Below are positions 8,111 through 18,378 of a DNA stretch of 64,000 nucleotides, in pieces. Under the pieces are notes generated by a model, which was not told the origin of the DNA, ran no database searches, and saw only the letters and a list, made by a program, of their open reading frames with translations. The position numbers were made by a program, and so were the translations under genes. Source of the stretch: DASXMT01 sp963803065. GTDB taxonomy: Bacteria; Actinomycetota; Acidimicrobiia; Acidimicrobiales; RAAP-2. The stretch's first letter is position 1. Each line of letters begins with the position of its first letter. The stretch is taken from positions 1 through 64,000 of the forward strand of contig CAWDKW010000012.1 in NCBI GenBank assembly GCA_963803065.1. The letters are read 5' to 3'.

Positions 8111-8778
8111 AGGTGACCAAGCACCAGCGCCAGCATCGCATCACCAAGCTCTTGGAGACGAGGGCGGTGGGCAGCCAGACCCATTTGGTCGAGCTGTTGG
8201 CGGGCGAGGGGATCGACGCCACCCAGACCACGGTGTCGCGGGACCTCGAGGAGCTCGGAGCCCTGAAGGTTCGCCTGCCCGGGGGCGACACGGCGTATGC
8301 CCTCCCCGAGCTGCCCTCTCATCAGGTGGCCCCCGAGGACCATCTTCGGAGGATCCTGGGCGAGTGGGTGGTGGAAGCGGCGTTCTCGGGCAACCTGGTG
8401 GTCCTGCGCACTCCGCCGGGCTCCGCCCATGTCGTAGGATCGGCTCTCGACCGCAGCGGGTTCCCCGGGGTCATCGGCACCGTCGCCGGTGACGACACGG
8501 TGCTAGTGGTGGCGGCCGAGGCAGCCGGGGGAGCAGGCGTCGCAGGCCGCCTGGCCGCGGTATCCGGATTGGACGCGCTGTCGGGCACGTCGGGTGCGGG
8601 TGCGGGTACCGCTGCGGGTGCGATACTCCCGGACAACGGCGCCGTTCCGCTGCCGGCGGTGGTTGTCCCGCCCGACGCAGTGACCGGCACCAAAAGGCCG
8701 GCAACCGACGCAATGACCGGCACCAAAAGGCCGGCAACCGACGCAGTGACGGACAAAAGGCCGGAACCGACGCAGTGA
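8107..8778 (+). CDS. argR: Arginine repressor ArgR with repeat-extended C-terminus
   Basis: ArgR is the hexameric, arginine-binding repressor of arginine genes. Residues 1-70 form the winged helix-turn-helix, including TQTTVSRDLEELGALKVR. Residues ~80-155 form the oligomerisation and arginine-binding domain, with GVIGTVAGDDTVLVV. A normal ArgR is about 150-170 aa, and this one is 223 aa. The extra C-terminus consists of TGTKRPATDA repeats coded by a 33-bp tandem repeat. The third unit is 29 nt long, so the frame changes and the TGA inside the fourth unit becomes the stop codon (8776-8778). It sits between argF and argG as in many actinobacteria. ARG-box-like sites before argC are its likely target. 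Confidence 0.93.
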   Translation: MKVTKHQRQHRITKLLETRAVGSQTHLVELLAGEGIDATQTTVSRDLEELGALKVRLPGGDTAYALPELPSHQVAPEDHLRRILGEWVVEAAFSGNLVVLRTPPGSAHVVGSALDRSGFPGVIGTVAGDDTVLVVAAEAAGGAGVAGRLAAVSGLDALSGTSGAGAGTAAGAILPDNGAVPLPAVVVPPDAVTGTKRPATDAMTGTKRPATDAVTDKRPEPTQ

Positions 8779-8801
8779 CCGGCACCAAAGGCCCGGCAAC
8801 C
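8674..8801 (+). repeat. 33-bp tandem repeats spanning the argR stop codon
   Basis: Units lie at 8674-8706, 8707-8739, 8740-8768 (29 nt, four bases short) and 8769-8801, each GACGCA(G/A)TGACCGGCACC followed by AAAAGGCCGGCAACC. The first two are exact multiples of three and in frame with argR. The short third unit shifts the frame and places the argR stop in unit four. Decaying copies continue to about 8835. Confidence 0.9.
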
Positions 8802-8866
8802 GATGCATCCAAAAGCGCGGCAACCGAAGCTGGCGGAGCCAACAGTTCGAAGAAACGAGGGTGATC

Positions 8867-10306
8867 GTGGCAAAGCGAGTGGTCCTGGCGTACAGCGGTG
8901 GGCTCGACACGTCGGTTGCCGTCCGCTGGCTCATCGAGAACGAGGGTGCGGAGGTCATCGCCGTCGCCGTCGACGTCGGCCAGAACGCCGACGCCGACGA
9001 GGCGGACTGGGACGCCATCCGCGAACGGGCCCTGGCTGCTGGAGCGGTCGAGGCCACGGTGGTCGACGCCCGCCGGGAGATGGCCCAGGACTTCTGCGTC
9101 CCCTCCCTCATGGCCAATGCCAAGTATGAGGGCAAGTACCCGCTGGTGTCGGCCCTGTCCCGACCGGTGATCGTCCGTCACCTGGTGGCGGAGGCCAGGC
9201 GCCATGACGCCCGGGCCGTGGCCCACGGCTGCACGGGCAAGGGGAACGACCAGGTCCGGTTCGAGGTCGGTACCCGTGCCCTCGCCCCCGACCTGGAGGT
9301 CCTGGCCCCGGCCCGGGTGTGGGGCCTGACCCGGGCCGACTGCATCGAGTACGCAGCCACCTGGGGCATCCCGCTGTCGGTCACCAAGGAGAAGCCGTAC
9401 TCGATCGACGAGAACCTGTGGGGCAAGGCCATCGAGTGCGGGATCATCGAGGATCCCTGGAACCAGCCGCCCGAGGACGTGTACACGATGACCAGGCAGA
9501 CGGCCACCGAGCCGGTCGAGGTCGTGGTGGGGTTCGAGGCCGGGGTGCCCGTGTCGCTCGACGGCCGGCTACTCGATGCCGACGTGCTCATCGCCGAGCT
9601 CAACCAGGTCACCGGGTCCTACGGGTTCGGGCGGCTCGACATGGTCGAGAACCGCCGGGTCGGGATCAAGAGCCGGGAGACCTACGAATGTCCGGGGGCG
9701 CTGGCCTTGTTGATGGCCCACGCCGACCTCGAGGACCTCACGTTGGAGCGGGACCTCCATCACGAGAAGGCCCGCCTCGAACCTCGCTGGTCCGAGCTGG
9801 TCTACGACGGGCTGTGGTACTCACCGCTGAAGCAGGCGCTCGACGCCTTCTTCATCGAGTCGCAGACCTATGTGACCGGCGAGGTCCGGCTGCGCTGCGA
9901 ACCGGGGAAATGCTTCGTGGTCGGGCGCCGGAGCCCCGTGAGCCTGTACGACTATGGGTTGGCCACCTACGACGCCGCCGACACCTTCCATCACGAGGAC
10001 GCTGCCGGCTTCGTCCGGCTGTGGGGCCAGGGGGTGGCCACCTGGTCGGCCCGCCAGCAGGTGCCCTCTGCCTCCCCAGGCACGGCAGCTCCAGGGTCGA
10101 CGGCCCCGGAACCGGGCCCGGCCTCAGGCTCGACGGAACCGGCACCGGGCACGGCTCCAGGCTCGACTGCCCCGGCACCGGGCAGAGCCTCAGGGTCGAC
10201 CGCCGCCCCGGAACCGAGCACGGTGGCCTCAGGGTCGACCGCCGCCCCGGAACCAAGCCTGGTTGCGCCGGGCAGCGGCATCGGCGAGGGCACCGCTTCC
10301 TCATGA
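8867..10306 (+). CDS. argG: Argininosuccinate synthase ArgG with repeat tail
   Basis: ArgG uses ATP to condense citrulline with aspartate. GTG 8867 is preferred because GAGGG (8857-8861) is 5 nt upstream. GTG 8861 would add two residues. The protein is 479 aa, against ~400 in the family. The N-terminus VVLAYSGGLDTSVAVRWL has the P-loop-type SGGxDTS motif. KGNDQVRFE, EKPYSIDENLWG and FVVGRRSPVSLYDYGLATY follow. The last ~80 residues are low-complexity Pro/Ala/Gly/Ser/Thr repeats (GSTAPEPGPASGSTEPAPG and similar, DNA ~10078-10270), outside the conserved fold. The stop overlaps the argH ATG. Confidence 0.95.
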   Translation: MAKRVVLAYSGGLDTSVAVRWLIENEGAEVIAVAVDVGQNADADEADWDAIRERALAAGAVEATVVDARREMAQDFCVPSLMANAKYEGKYPLVSALSRPVIVRHLVAEARRHDARAVAHGCTGKGNDQVRFEVGTRALAPDLEVLAPARVWGLTRADCIEYAATWGIPLSVTKEKPYSIDENLWGKAIECGIIEDPWNQPPEDVYTMTRQTATEPVEVVVGFEAGVPVSLDGRLLDADVLIAELNQVTGSYGFGRLDMVENRRVGIKSRETYECPGALALLMAHADLEDLTLERDLHHEKARLEPRWSELVYDGLWYSPLKQALDAFFIESQTYVTGEVRLRCEPGKCFVVGRRSPVSLYDYGLATYDAADTFHHEDAAGFVRLWGQGVATWSARQQVPSASPGTAAPGSTAPEPGPASGSTEPAPGTAPGSTAPAPGRASGSTAAPEPSTVASGSTAAPEPSLVAPGSGIGEGTASS

Positions 10307-11685
10307 CCCTGTGGCACGGGCGTCTTGGCGGGGGCACGGCGGACGAGGCCATGGCCTTTTCGGTCAGCCTGCACTACGACCAGCAGCTGGCCGCCGACGA
10401 CCTGAACGGCTCCCGGGCGCACGTGCGCGCCCTTGGCCGGGGGGGCATCCTCGACCCGGACGAGGTCGCCACCCTGCTCGCCGCCCTCGACAAGGTGGAA
10501 GAAGAGCTGAGCGGGGGCACGATGGCCTTCGCCCCCGACGACGAGGACATCCACACCGCCATCGAGCGGCGGGTCACGGAGATCGCCGGCGACGTCGGCG
10601 CCAAGCTGCATACCGGGCGGAGCCGCAACGACCAGGTCGCCACCGACCTGCGCCTGTACACCAAGCGCGCCCTGCGCGAGGTGGCCACCGGGGTCATCGC
10701 CCTCCAGGAGGTCCTGTTGGCGAGGGCGAAGGAGGCCGGTGACACCTACCTGCCCGGCTACACCCACCTCCAGCGGGCCCAGCCGGTGCTCCTGTCCCAC
10801 CACCTCTTGGCCCACGGGTGGGCATTGGCCCGCGACGTGGACCGCCTGGTGGCCACCATCGTCCGGCTGGACGTGTCCCCGTTGGGGGCGGGGGCCCTCG
10901 CTGGATCATCCCTTCCTCTGGACCCCGATGGCGTGGCTGACGACCTGGGCTTCACCGGAAGGTTCGAGAACTCGCTCGACGCCGTGTCCGATCGGGACTT
11001 TGTGGCCGAGGCTCTGTTCGACCTGGCCATGCTCGGGATCCACCTCTCGCGCATCGGCGAGGAGCTCGTGCTGTGGTCCACCGAGGAGTTCGGCTTCGCC
11101 ATCCTCGACGATGCCTATGCCACCGGCAGCTCGATGCTGCCCCAGAAGAAGAACCCCGACGTAGCCGAGCTGGCCCGGGGCAAGGCGGGCCGACTGGTCG
11201 GGAACCTGACCGGGTTGCTGGTCACGCTGAAGGGCCTGCCCCTGTCCTACAACCGTGACCTCCAAGAGGACAAGGAACCGCTCTTCGATTCGGTCGACAC
11301 TGCGCAGCTGGCACTGGCCGCCCTGGCCGGGCTGCTGGCCACCGTGGCGTTCGATGACGGGCGGATGCAGGCCGCCGCCGACGGGCCCGCCGCCGCCGCC
11401 GTCGATCTGGCCGAGTGGCTGGTGGAGCAGGGAACGCCCTTCCGCCAGGCGCACGCCATCGTCGGCGGCCTGGTCCGGGACTCGGTCGAGCGGCACGTGC
11501 CGCTGGCCGAGCTGGTCGACGCCCACCCGGCACTGGGGACCGAGGCGGTCGCCCTGCTCGAGCCCGGCGTCGCCGTCACCCGCCGGACCACACCCGGCGC
11601 GGCCGGGCCCATACCGGTCCAGATCCAGCTCGAGCGCTTCGTCCACCGGGTGGAATCGGACCGGAACCGGATCGGGACGCCCTGA
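10303..11685 (+). CDS. argH: Argininosuccinate lyase ArgH
   Basis: ArgH splits argininosuccinate into arginine and fumarate, the last step of the pathway. The start is ATG 10303, overlapping the argG stop, giving MTLWHGRLGG and 460 residues. Family signatures are DEDIHTAIERRV, HTGRSRNDQVATDLRLY and the catalytic loop GSSMLPQKKNPDVAELARGK. Length is normal and there is no repeat tail. It is the last gene of the arginine operon. The next gene begins about 20 nt downstream and may be co-transcribed. Confidence 0.96.
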   Translation: MTLWHGRLGGGTADEAMAFSVSLHYDQQLAADDLNGSRAHVRALGRGGILDPDEVATLLAALDKVEEELSGGTMAFAPDDEDIHTAIERRVTEIAGDVGAKLHTGRSRNDQVATDLRLYTKRALREVATGVIALQEVLLARAKEAGDTYLPGYTHLQRAQPVLLSHHLLAHGWALARDVDRLVATIVRLDVSPLGAGALAGSSLPLDPDGVADDLGFTGRFENSLDAVSDRDFVAEALFDLAMLGIHLSRIGEELVLWSTEEFGFAILDDAYATGSSMLPQKKNPDVAELARGKAGRLVGNLTGLLVTLKGLPLSYNRDLQEDKEPLFDSVDTAQLALAALAGLLATVAFDDGRMQAAADGPAAAAVDLAEWLVEQGTPFRQAHAIVGGLVRDSVERHVPLAELVDAHPALGTEAVALLEPGVAVTRRTTPGAAGPIPVQIQLERFVHRVESDRNRIGTP

Positions 11686-11707
11686 CCGTCAACCGGAGCC
11701 ATCCCCG

Positions 11708-12460
11708 GTGGAGCCCGCGGCCGGTGTGCCCGGCACGCTGGTGGACATCGTGACCGGTGCCCCCGGTGTCCCGGTCGAGCCCGTGGCCGGCGCCCATGGC
11801 ACGCTGGTCGAGCCCGTCGCCGGCGGCCACGGGGTCCCCGTCGATCGCAAGGCGCTCGAGGCGGACTCACTCGACGTCGCCCCCTGGTTGCTCAACAAAT
11901 TGCTGGTCCGGGACGGGCGGGTGGGCAGGATCGTCGAGGTCGAGGCCTATCGGGGGGCCGAGGACCCGGCGTCCCACGCCTATCGGGGACAGACCAAGCG
12001 CAACGCCGTCATGTTCGGGCCGCCGGGTCGGCTCTACGTCTACTTCACCTACGGGATGCACTGGTGCGCCAACGTGGTCTGTGCCGCCGACGGCTCGGCC
12101 CAGGCCGTCCTGTTGCGGGCCCTCGCTCCCGTGGCCGGGGTGGACGGGATGCGGGCGGCTCGACCGGCGGCACGGCGCGACCGGGACCTGTGCAGCGGAC
12201 CGGCCAAGCTTTGCCAGGCGCTCGGGATCACTGGAGACGACAACGGATCGGACCTGCTGGGAGGGAGCGCTATCCTGCTCTGCGACGACGGGGTGCCACC
12301 GCCGGCCCGGCCGGCGACGGGGGCCCGGGTCGGCATCACGTCGGCCACGGAGGTCTCGTGGCGGTGGTGGGTGACTGGCGATGCCAACGTGTCCCGCGGG
12401 CATGGAATTCGGCCCGGAGGTTCGAGCACGCCGATTGACACTCCTGGCAGGACCATGTAG
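11708..12460 (+). CDS. 3-methyladenine DNA glycosylase (AAG/MPG family)
   Basis: This base-excision repair enzyme removes alkylated purines. GTG 11708 gives 250 aa. The first ~45 residues are a repeat-derived Val/Pro/Gly/Ala segment (VEPVAG-type units). The AAG fold starts at about residue 47 (KALEADSLDVAPWLLNKLLV). Catalytic Glu is in RIVEVEAYRG, followed by DPASHAYRG, RNAVMFGPPGRLYVYF and YGMHWCANVV, and the C-terminal SWRWWVTGDANVS. The N-terminus could start further downstream, since it is not conserved. The last coding bases contain the rRNA promoter, and the stop TAG (12458-12460) is part of its -10 box. Confidence 0.9.
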   Translation: MEPAAGVPGTLVDIVTGAPGVPVEPVAGAHGTLVEPVAGGHGVPVDRKALEADSLDVAPWLLNKLLVRDGRVGRIVEVEAYRGAEDPASHAYRGQTKRNAVMFGPPGRLYVYFTYGMHWCANVVCAADGSAQAVLLRALAPVAGVDGMRAARPAARRDRDLCSGPAKLCQALGITGDDNGSDLLGGSAILLCDDGVPPPARPATGARVGITSATEVSWRWWVTGDANVSRGHGIRPGGSSTPIDTPGRTM

Positions 12461-12463
12461 AGT
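12435..12463 (+). promoter_or_regulatory. rRNA operon promoter
   Basis: A consensus -35 TTGACA (12435-12440), exactly 17 nt, and -10 TAGAGT (12458-12463) lie about 295 nt before 16S. This is the best sigma-70-type promoter in the window. It is inside the 3' end of the glycosylase gene, whose TAG stop forms the first half of the -10 hexamer. Confidence 0.8.
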
Positions 12464-12758
12464 AGTCAGTCCCGGTGAACGCCCGTAAGGGCGTCGCCAG
12501 GCGCCACAGAGAGGGCTTCGGTCCGACCTGTTGGGACTCCAGCACCGACGCTTTCGGGCGTGTGCTCGGTCGCTCCTTGAAAACGGAATAGTGATAGCCA
12601 AAAGCCAGTGCGGGCGATCGCGTCTTGACGCGGTCGCTAAGTCAATGCACTGAACGGACAATGTCTGTTCTTTGCCAGTATTAAGTTGGTGGACCGAGAT
12701 CAGTGTCTCGTAAGCCGGCTCTTCGATTTTGGTCCTGCCTTCGGGTTGGATCGAAGTC
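12464..12758 (+). promoter_or_regulatory. rRNA leader with boxA and 16S processing arm
   Basis: The leader holds a small hairpin (ACGCCC/GGGCGT, 12479-12494) and a boxA antitermination site TGTTCTTTG (12666-12674) of the NusB/S10-binding type. It also holds the left arm of the 16S processing stem (12580-12595), which is perfectly complementary over 16 nt to 14975-14990 in the spacer. No gene is seen here. Confidence 0.75.
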
Positions 12759-12788
12759 TCAATGGAGAGTTTGATCCTGGCTCAGGAC

Positions 12789-12826
<38 letters not shown>

Positions 12827-13003
12827 AGGTTTATCCGGTAGCAATACCGGAGAATGCCTAGTGGCGAACGGGTGAGTAGCACGTGAGCAACCTGCCCCGA
12901 AGACTGGGATAACACCGGGAAACCGGTGCTAATACCGGATACCCCCACCGGATCGCATGATCTGGCGAGGAAAGGATTCTGCTTCGGGAGGGGCTCGCGG
13001 CCT

Positions 13004-13038
<35 letters not shown>

Positions 13039-13045
13039 TTCGACG

Positions 13046-13126
<81 letters not shown>

Positions 13127-13245
13127 CTTGCACAATGGGCGGAAGCCTGATGCAGCAACGCCGCGTGAGGGACGAAGGCTTTCTGAGTTGTAAACCTCTT
13201 TCAGCAGGGACGATTGTGACGGTACCTGCAGAAGAAGCCCCGGCC

Positions 13246-13278
<33 letters not shown>

Positions 13279-13518
13279 GGGCAAGCGTTGTCCGGATTTA
13301 TTGGGCGTAAAGAGCTCGTAGGCGGCTTGGCAAGTCGGATGTGAAACCTCCAGGCTCAACCTGGAGTCGCCATTCGATACTGCTATGGCTTGAGTTTGGT
13401 AGGGGACCACGGAATTCCTGGTGTAGCGGTGAAATGCGCAGATATCAGGAGGAACACCAGCGGCGAAGGCGGTGGTCTGGGCCAATACTGACGCTGAGGA
13501 GCGAAAGCGTGGGGAGCG

Positions 13519-13556
<38 letters not shown>

Positions 13557-13618
13557 TTGGGCACTAGGTGTGGGGACCTATCGACGGTTTCTGTGCCGCA
13601 GCTAACGCATTAAGTGCC

Positions 13619-13682
<64 letters not shown>

Positions 13683-13683
13683 C

Positions 13684-13726
<43 letters not shown>

Positions 13727-13788
13727 GGGTTTGACATGTAGGGAAAAGCCGTAGAGATACGGTGTCCTTCGGGGTCCTACACAGGTGG

Positions 13789-13854
<66 letters not shown>

Positions 13855-13910
13855 TTCTATGTTGCCAGCGCGTAATGGCGGGGACTCGTAGGAGACTGCC
13901 GGGGTCAACT

Positions 13911-13944
<34 letters not shown>

Positions 13945-14107
13945 CCCCTTACGTCCAGGGCTGCACACATGCTACAATGGCTGGTACAACGGGTTGCTAA
14001 TCCGCGAGGAGGAGCTAATCCCCAAAACCAGTCTCAGTTCGGATCGCAGTCTGCAACTCGACTGCGTGAAGTCGGAGTCGCTAGTAATCCCGGATCAGCA
14101 ACGCCGG

Positions 14108-14151
<44 letters not shown>

Positions 14152-14237
14152 CGAAAGTCGGCAACACCCGAAGCCAGTGGCCCAACCCTATGGGAGGGAG
14201 CTGTCGAAGGTGGGGTCGGTGATTGGGGTGAAGTCGT

Positions 14238-14782
14238 AAGTAAAGTTGCGACCTTTCGTCGGTAACGACGAACGACAAAACTCGGCTATATGCTGGAAAC
14301 CCCGTAGTATCCAGTGGTACTCGTTCACTGTCACATCCTTTTGGGAACCTGTGATGGTGTTCAGTGACAATCCATCTGGTGCGGACAATCAGCAGGGAAG
14401 TCCATCTCGTCGACCAAATGGCGAGCATGTGACCCCTCAGAGACTACACGCCGAGCTCCTGGCTGCTGGCGCAACAGGATTGGAAGCCTACGTCACCGGA
14501 GCAATGTGCGACGGTACGTATAGCCTAGAGTATCGAGATCGTGAAAGAAATCCTCGAGAGCAACTCGATCTTCTGTGGCCGGGTCCATAACCCGAGCAAC
14601 ACGGTAGATCCAAGCTACTGGAGAGTATTTATCTCAGCGGTTTCCCACCAGCGCTTTATGCGACTGGTTGGCTCATGGCATCCAAGGAAGCGCCAACAGA
14701 TCGAACGTCGATTGGAGTCGACTGTCGATCAAACAGGATGAAGATATAGTCCACGCCTCATAGCGATATGGGGAACCACGTG
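14238..14782 (+). mobile_element. Group I intron in 16S rRNA after position 1498 (545 nt)
   Basis: The exons read GAAGTCGT and AACAAGGTAGCCGTA, which join to the universal sequence, so the insertion is after U1498 (E. coli numbering). The last exon base is U and the last intron base is G, as group I introns require. P1 forms between exon GTCGT (14233-14237) and guide GCGAC (14248-14252) with the U.G pair at the splice site. Core elements: CTATATGCTGG (P), AATCAGCAGG (Q), CAGAGACTACAC (R) and AAGATATAGTCC (S). P7 is GACTA (14442-14446) with TAGTC (14747-14751). About 300 nt between R and S are an enlarged P8 loop holding an endonuclease remnant. It is a sister of the introns at 17338 and 19123. 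Self-splicing is inferred, not shown. Confidence 0.93.
14451..14741 (+). pseudogene. Decayed LAGLIDADG-type homing endonuclease inside the 16S intron
   Basis: Two reading frames in the P8 loop carry endonuclease-like pieces. One (up to about 14530) reads AYVTGAMCDGTYSLEYRD, resembling a LAGLIDADG motif. Another (from ~14529) reads SYWRVFISAVSHQRFMRLVG and then SWHPRKRQQIERRLE, resembling the C-terminal half of such enzymes. The frames are not joined: a TAG at 14526 interrupts the second upstream, and the middle of the protein is missing. This looks like an internally deleted, frameshifted endonuclease gene. The family call rests on pattern only. Confidence 0.5.
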
Positions 14783-15199
<417 letters not shown>

Positions 15200-15723
15200 T
15201 CCAAGTTATAAAGAGTCAACGGCGGATGCCTTGGCGCCTGAAGCCGAAGAAGGACGCGGGAGGCTGCGATAAGCCACGGGGAGCTGCCTACCAAGCTTCG
15301 ATCCGTGGATGTCCGAATGGGGAAACCCGGCACCCGTCATGGGGTGTCACTCTGGTCTGAACGCATAGGACCACGAGAGGGAACCGGGGGAATTGAAACA
15401 TCTCAGTACCCCGAGGAAAGAAAAACAACAGTGACTCCCTGAGTAGCGGCGAGCGAAACGGGATGAGCCTAAACCGAGCTGGTGGTAAAGCCTGATGGCG
15501 TTGCCAGTTCGGGGTCGTGGGAGCCGATAGAAGGAGCATCAGATCCTTCACGGAGTTACAAATCCAATTGTTTAGTGGAAGCATCCAGGAAAGATGCGCC
15601 ACAGAGGGTAACAGCCCCGTACACGAAAAGCATTGGACTCCGATCGGTTTCCCGAGTAGCGCCGGATCCGGGAAAGCCGGCGTGAATCTGCGAGGACCAC
15701 CTCGTAAGGCTAAGTACTAACAG

Positions 15724-15771
<48 letters not shown>

Positions 15772-15919
15772 GGGAGGGGAGTGAAATAGTACCTGAAACC
15801 GTTGACTTACAATCAGTCAGAGCGTCGTCGGCAAACTTGATTTGCCGGCCGTGATGGCGTGCCTTTTGAAGAATGAGCCAACGAGTTACGGTGTGTGGCG
15901 AGGTTAACCCGCGAGGGGG

Positions 15920-15950
<31 letters not shown>

Positions 15951-16383
15951 AATGAGTCGCATGCTGTAGACCCGAAGCCGAGTGAGCTAGCCATGGGCAG
16001 GCTGAAGCGGGGGTAAGACCCCGTGGAGGGCCGAACCCACCCTGGTTGAAAACAGGGGGGATGACCTGTGGTTAGGGGTGAAAGGCCAATCAAACTCGGT
16101 GATAGCTGGTTCTCCCCGAAATGCATTTAGGTGCAGCGTTAGGCGTTCAGCATCGGAGGTAGAGCACTGAATGGGCTAGGGGGCCTACAAGCTTACTGAC
16201 CCCAATCAAACTCCGAATGCCGATGCTCAAGAGCCTGGCAGTGAGACCACGAGGGATGAGCTTCGTTGGTCGAAAGGGAAACAGCCCAGACCGTCAGCTA
16301 AGGCCCCTAATTATTGACTAAGTGGAAAACGATGTGGGAACGCGAAGACAGCCAGGAGGTTGGCTCAGAAGCAGCCATCCTTA

Positions 16384-16414
<31 letters not shown>

Positions 16415-17302
16415 GTCCTGCGCGGACAATGTAACGGGGCTCAAGTCAATAGCCGAAGCTACGGATTTCCATTCTGCTCAAGTGGCGATATCGCAAGATG
16501 TCGCAATGCGCTTGGGAGTCACAGAGTGGGAGTGGTAGGGGAGCGTCGATCTTGCTGAGAAGCGGGGGTGTGAACCCTCGTGGAGCGTGGTCGAGTGAGA
16601 ATGTTGGTATGAGTAGCGAGAGAGGGGTGAGAAACCCCTCCGCCGTAAGCCCAAGGGTTCCTGGGGAAGGCTAATCCTCCCAGGGTAAGTCGGGAGCTAA
16701 GGCGAGGCCGAGAGGCGTAGTCGATGCACAACTGGTTGATATTCCAGTACCACCGTGTCCGCGCCAATTCCAATACGGGTGTCCTAAGGGGCTGTCTTTC
16801 GAGGCGAACCGACCGACCCCGTGGCGGAAAGCGAAGGAGGGACGCAGGAGGGTAGGTGAACCCAGGCGTTGGTTGTCCTGGGGTAAGCGTGTAGGAGGAG
16901 GTCTAGGCAAATCCGGACCTCATCAACTCTGAGACGCGATGCCGAGCCGTAACAGGCGAAGTCACTGATCCCATGCTGCCGAGAAAAGCTTCTAGCGAGC
17001 TGGCACGGTGCCCGTACCCCAAACCGACACAGGTGGGCGGGTAGAGAATACCAAGGCGATCGGGAGAACTGTGGTTAAGGAACTCGGCAAAATACCTCCG
17101 TAACTTCGGGAGAAGGAGGGCCTCAATAGGATGACGGACTTCGCGTCCCGAGTCCGAAGGGGTCGCAGAGAATAGGGGAAAGCGACTGTTTACTAAAAAC
17201 ACAGGAGCGTGCGAAGTCGTAAGACGATGTATACGCTCTGACGCCTGCCCGGTGCCGGAAGGTTACGGGGAAGGGTTAGCCCTCGGGCGAAGCTCTGAAC
17301 CT

Positions 17303-17337
<35 letters not shown>

Positions 17338-17708
17338 TGGTACTTTAACCTGGCCGTTAAAAAACCTCGCTATATGCTGGAACATCCGAGTATCCGGTGG
17401 TACTCGTTCGTGTCATACCTTCTTTATAGGGTCTTTGCATGAGCAGTGAAAATCCATCCGGTGCGGACAATCAGCAGGAAACTGCCGGTCCATGCAAGAA
17501 ATATTGAGCAAGTACTGGCAGGATCCTCAGAGACTGCACGCGAGGCTCCTCGATCGACACCACTTCAGTTCCCACTGAGGAGGCCGAACGAGGATGAAGA
17601 TACAGTCCGACCCCCATGGCGACATGGGGAGCTAGGCAGAAATGATCTAGCCGCTTATTAATGTGCACTCAGAGACTTGAGTTCCAACAATAAGTAGTAA
17701 CAAAAGTG
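17338..17708 (+). mobile_element. Group I intron in 23S rRNA after position 1923 (371 nt), no ORF
   Basis: Exons GTAACTATAACGGT and CCTAAGGTAGCGAAATTCC flank it. This is the position of the intron that encodes I-CeuI in Chlamydomonas. The exon ends in U and the intron ends in G (17708). P1 pairs exon AACGGT (17332-17337) with guide GCCGTT (17353-17358) through a U.G splice-site pair. Core: CTATATGCTGG, AATCAGCAGG, CAGAGACTGCAC and AAGATACAGTCC. P7 is GACTG (17532-17536) with CAGTC (17603-17607). P8 is short, and no endonuclease gene or remnant is visible. It is closely related to the 16S and 2604 introns. Confidence 0.93.
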
Positions 17709-17763
<55 letters not shown>

Positions 17764-18021
17764 CGACTTTCCTACTGTCTCAACCACAGACCCGGCGAAA
17801 TTGAAGTACGAGTAAAGATGCTCGTTAGCTGCATCAGGACGGAAAGACCCCGTGGACCTTTACTACAGCTTGATGTTGAGTTTTAGTACATATTGTGTAG
17901 GATAGGTGGGAGACTTTGAAGCATTGGCGCTAGCCAGTGTGGAGTCAACCTTGAAATACCACCCTTTATGTGCCGGAACCCTAACTTCGGTCCGTTATCC
18001 GGATCAGGGACAGCGTCAGGT

Positions 18022-18053
<32 letters not shown>

Positions 18054-18272
18054 ACGTAACGGAGGCGCCCAAAGGTTCCCTCAGGCTGGTTGGCAATCAG
18101 CCGTCGAGTGCAATGGCACAAGGGAGCTTGACTGCGAGACCTACGAGTCGAGCAGGTGCGAAAGCAGGGCATAGTGATCCAGCGGTTGCTTGTGGAAGCG
18201 CCGTTGCTCAACGGATAAAAGGTACCCCGGGGATAACAGGCTCATCTTCCCCAAGAGTCCATATCGACGGGA

Positions 18273-18318
<46 letters not shown>

Positions 18319-18319
18319 C

Positions 18320-18355
<36 letters not shown>

Positions 18356-18378
18356 TACGCGAGCTGGGTTTAGAACGT

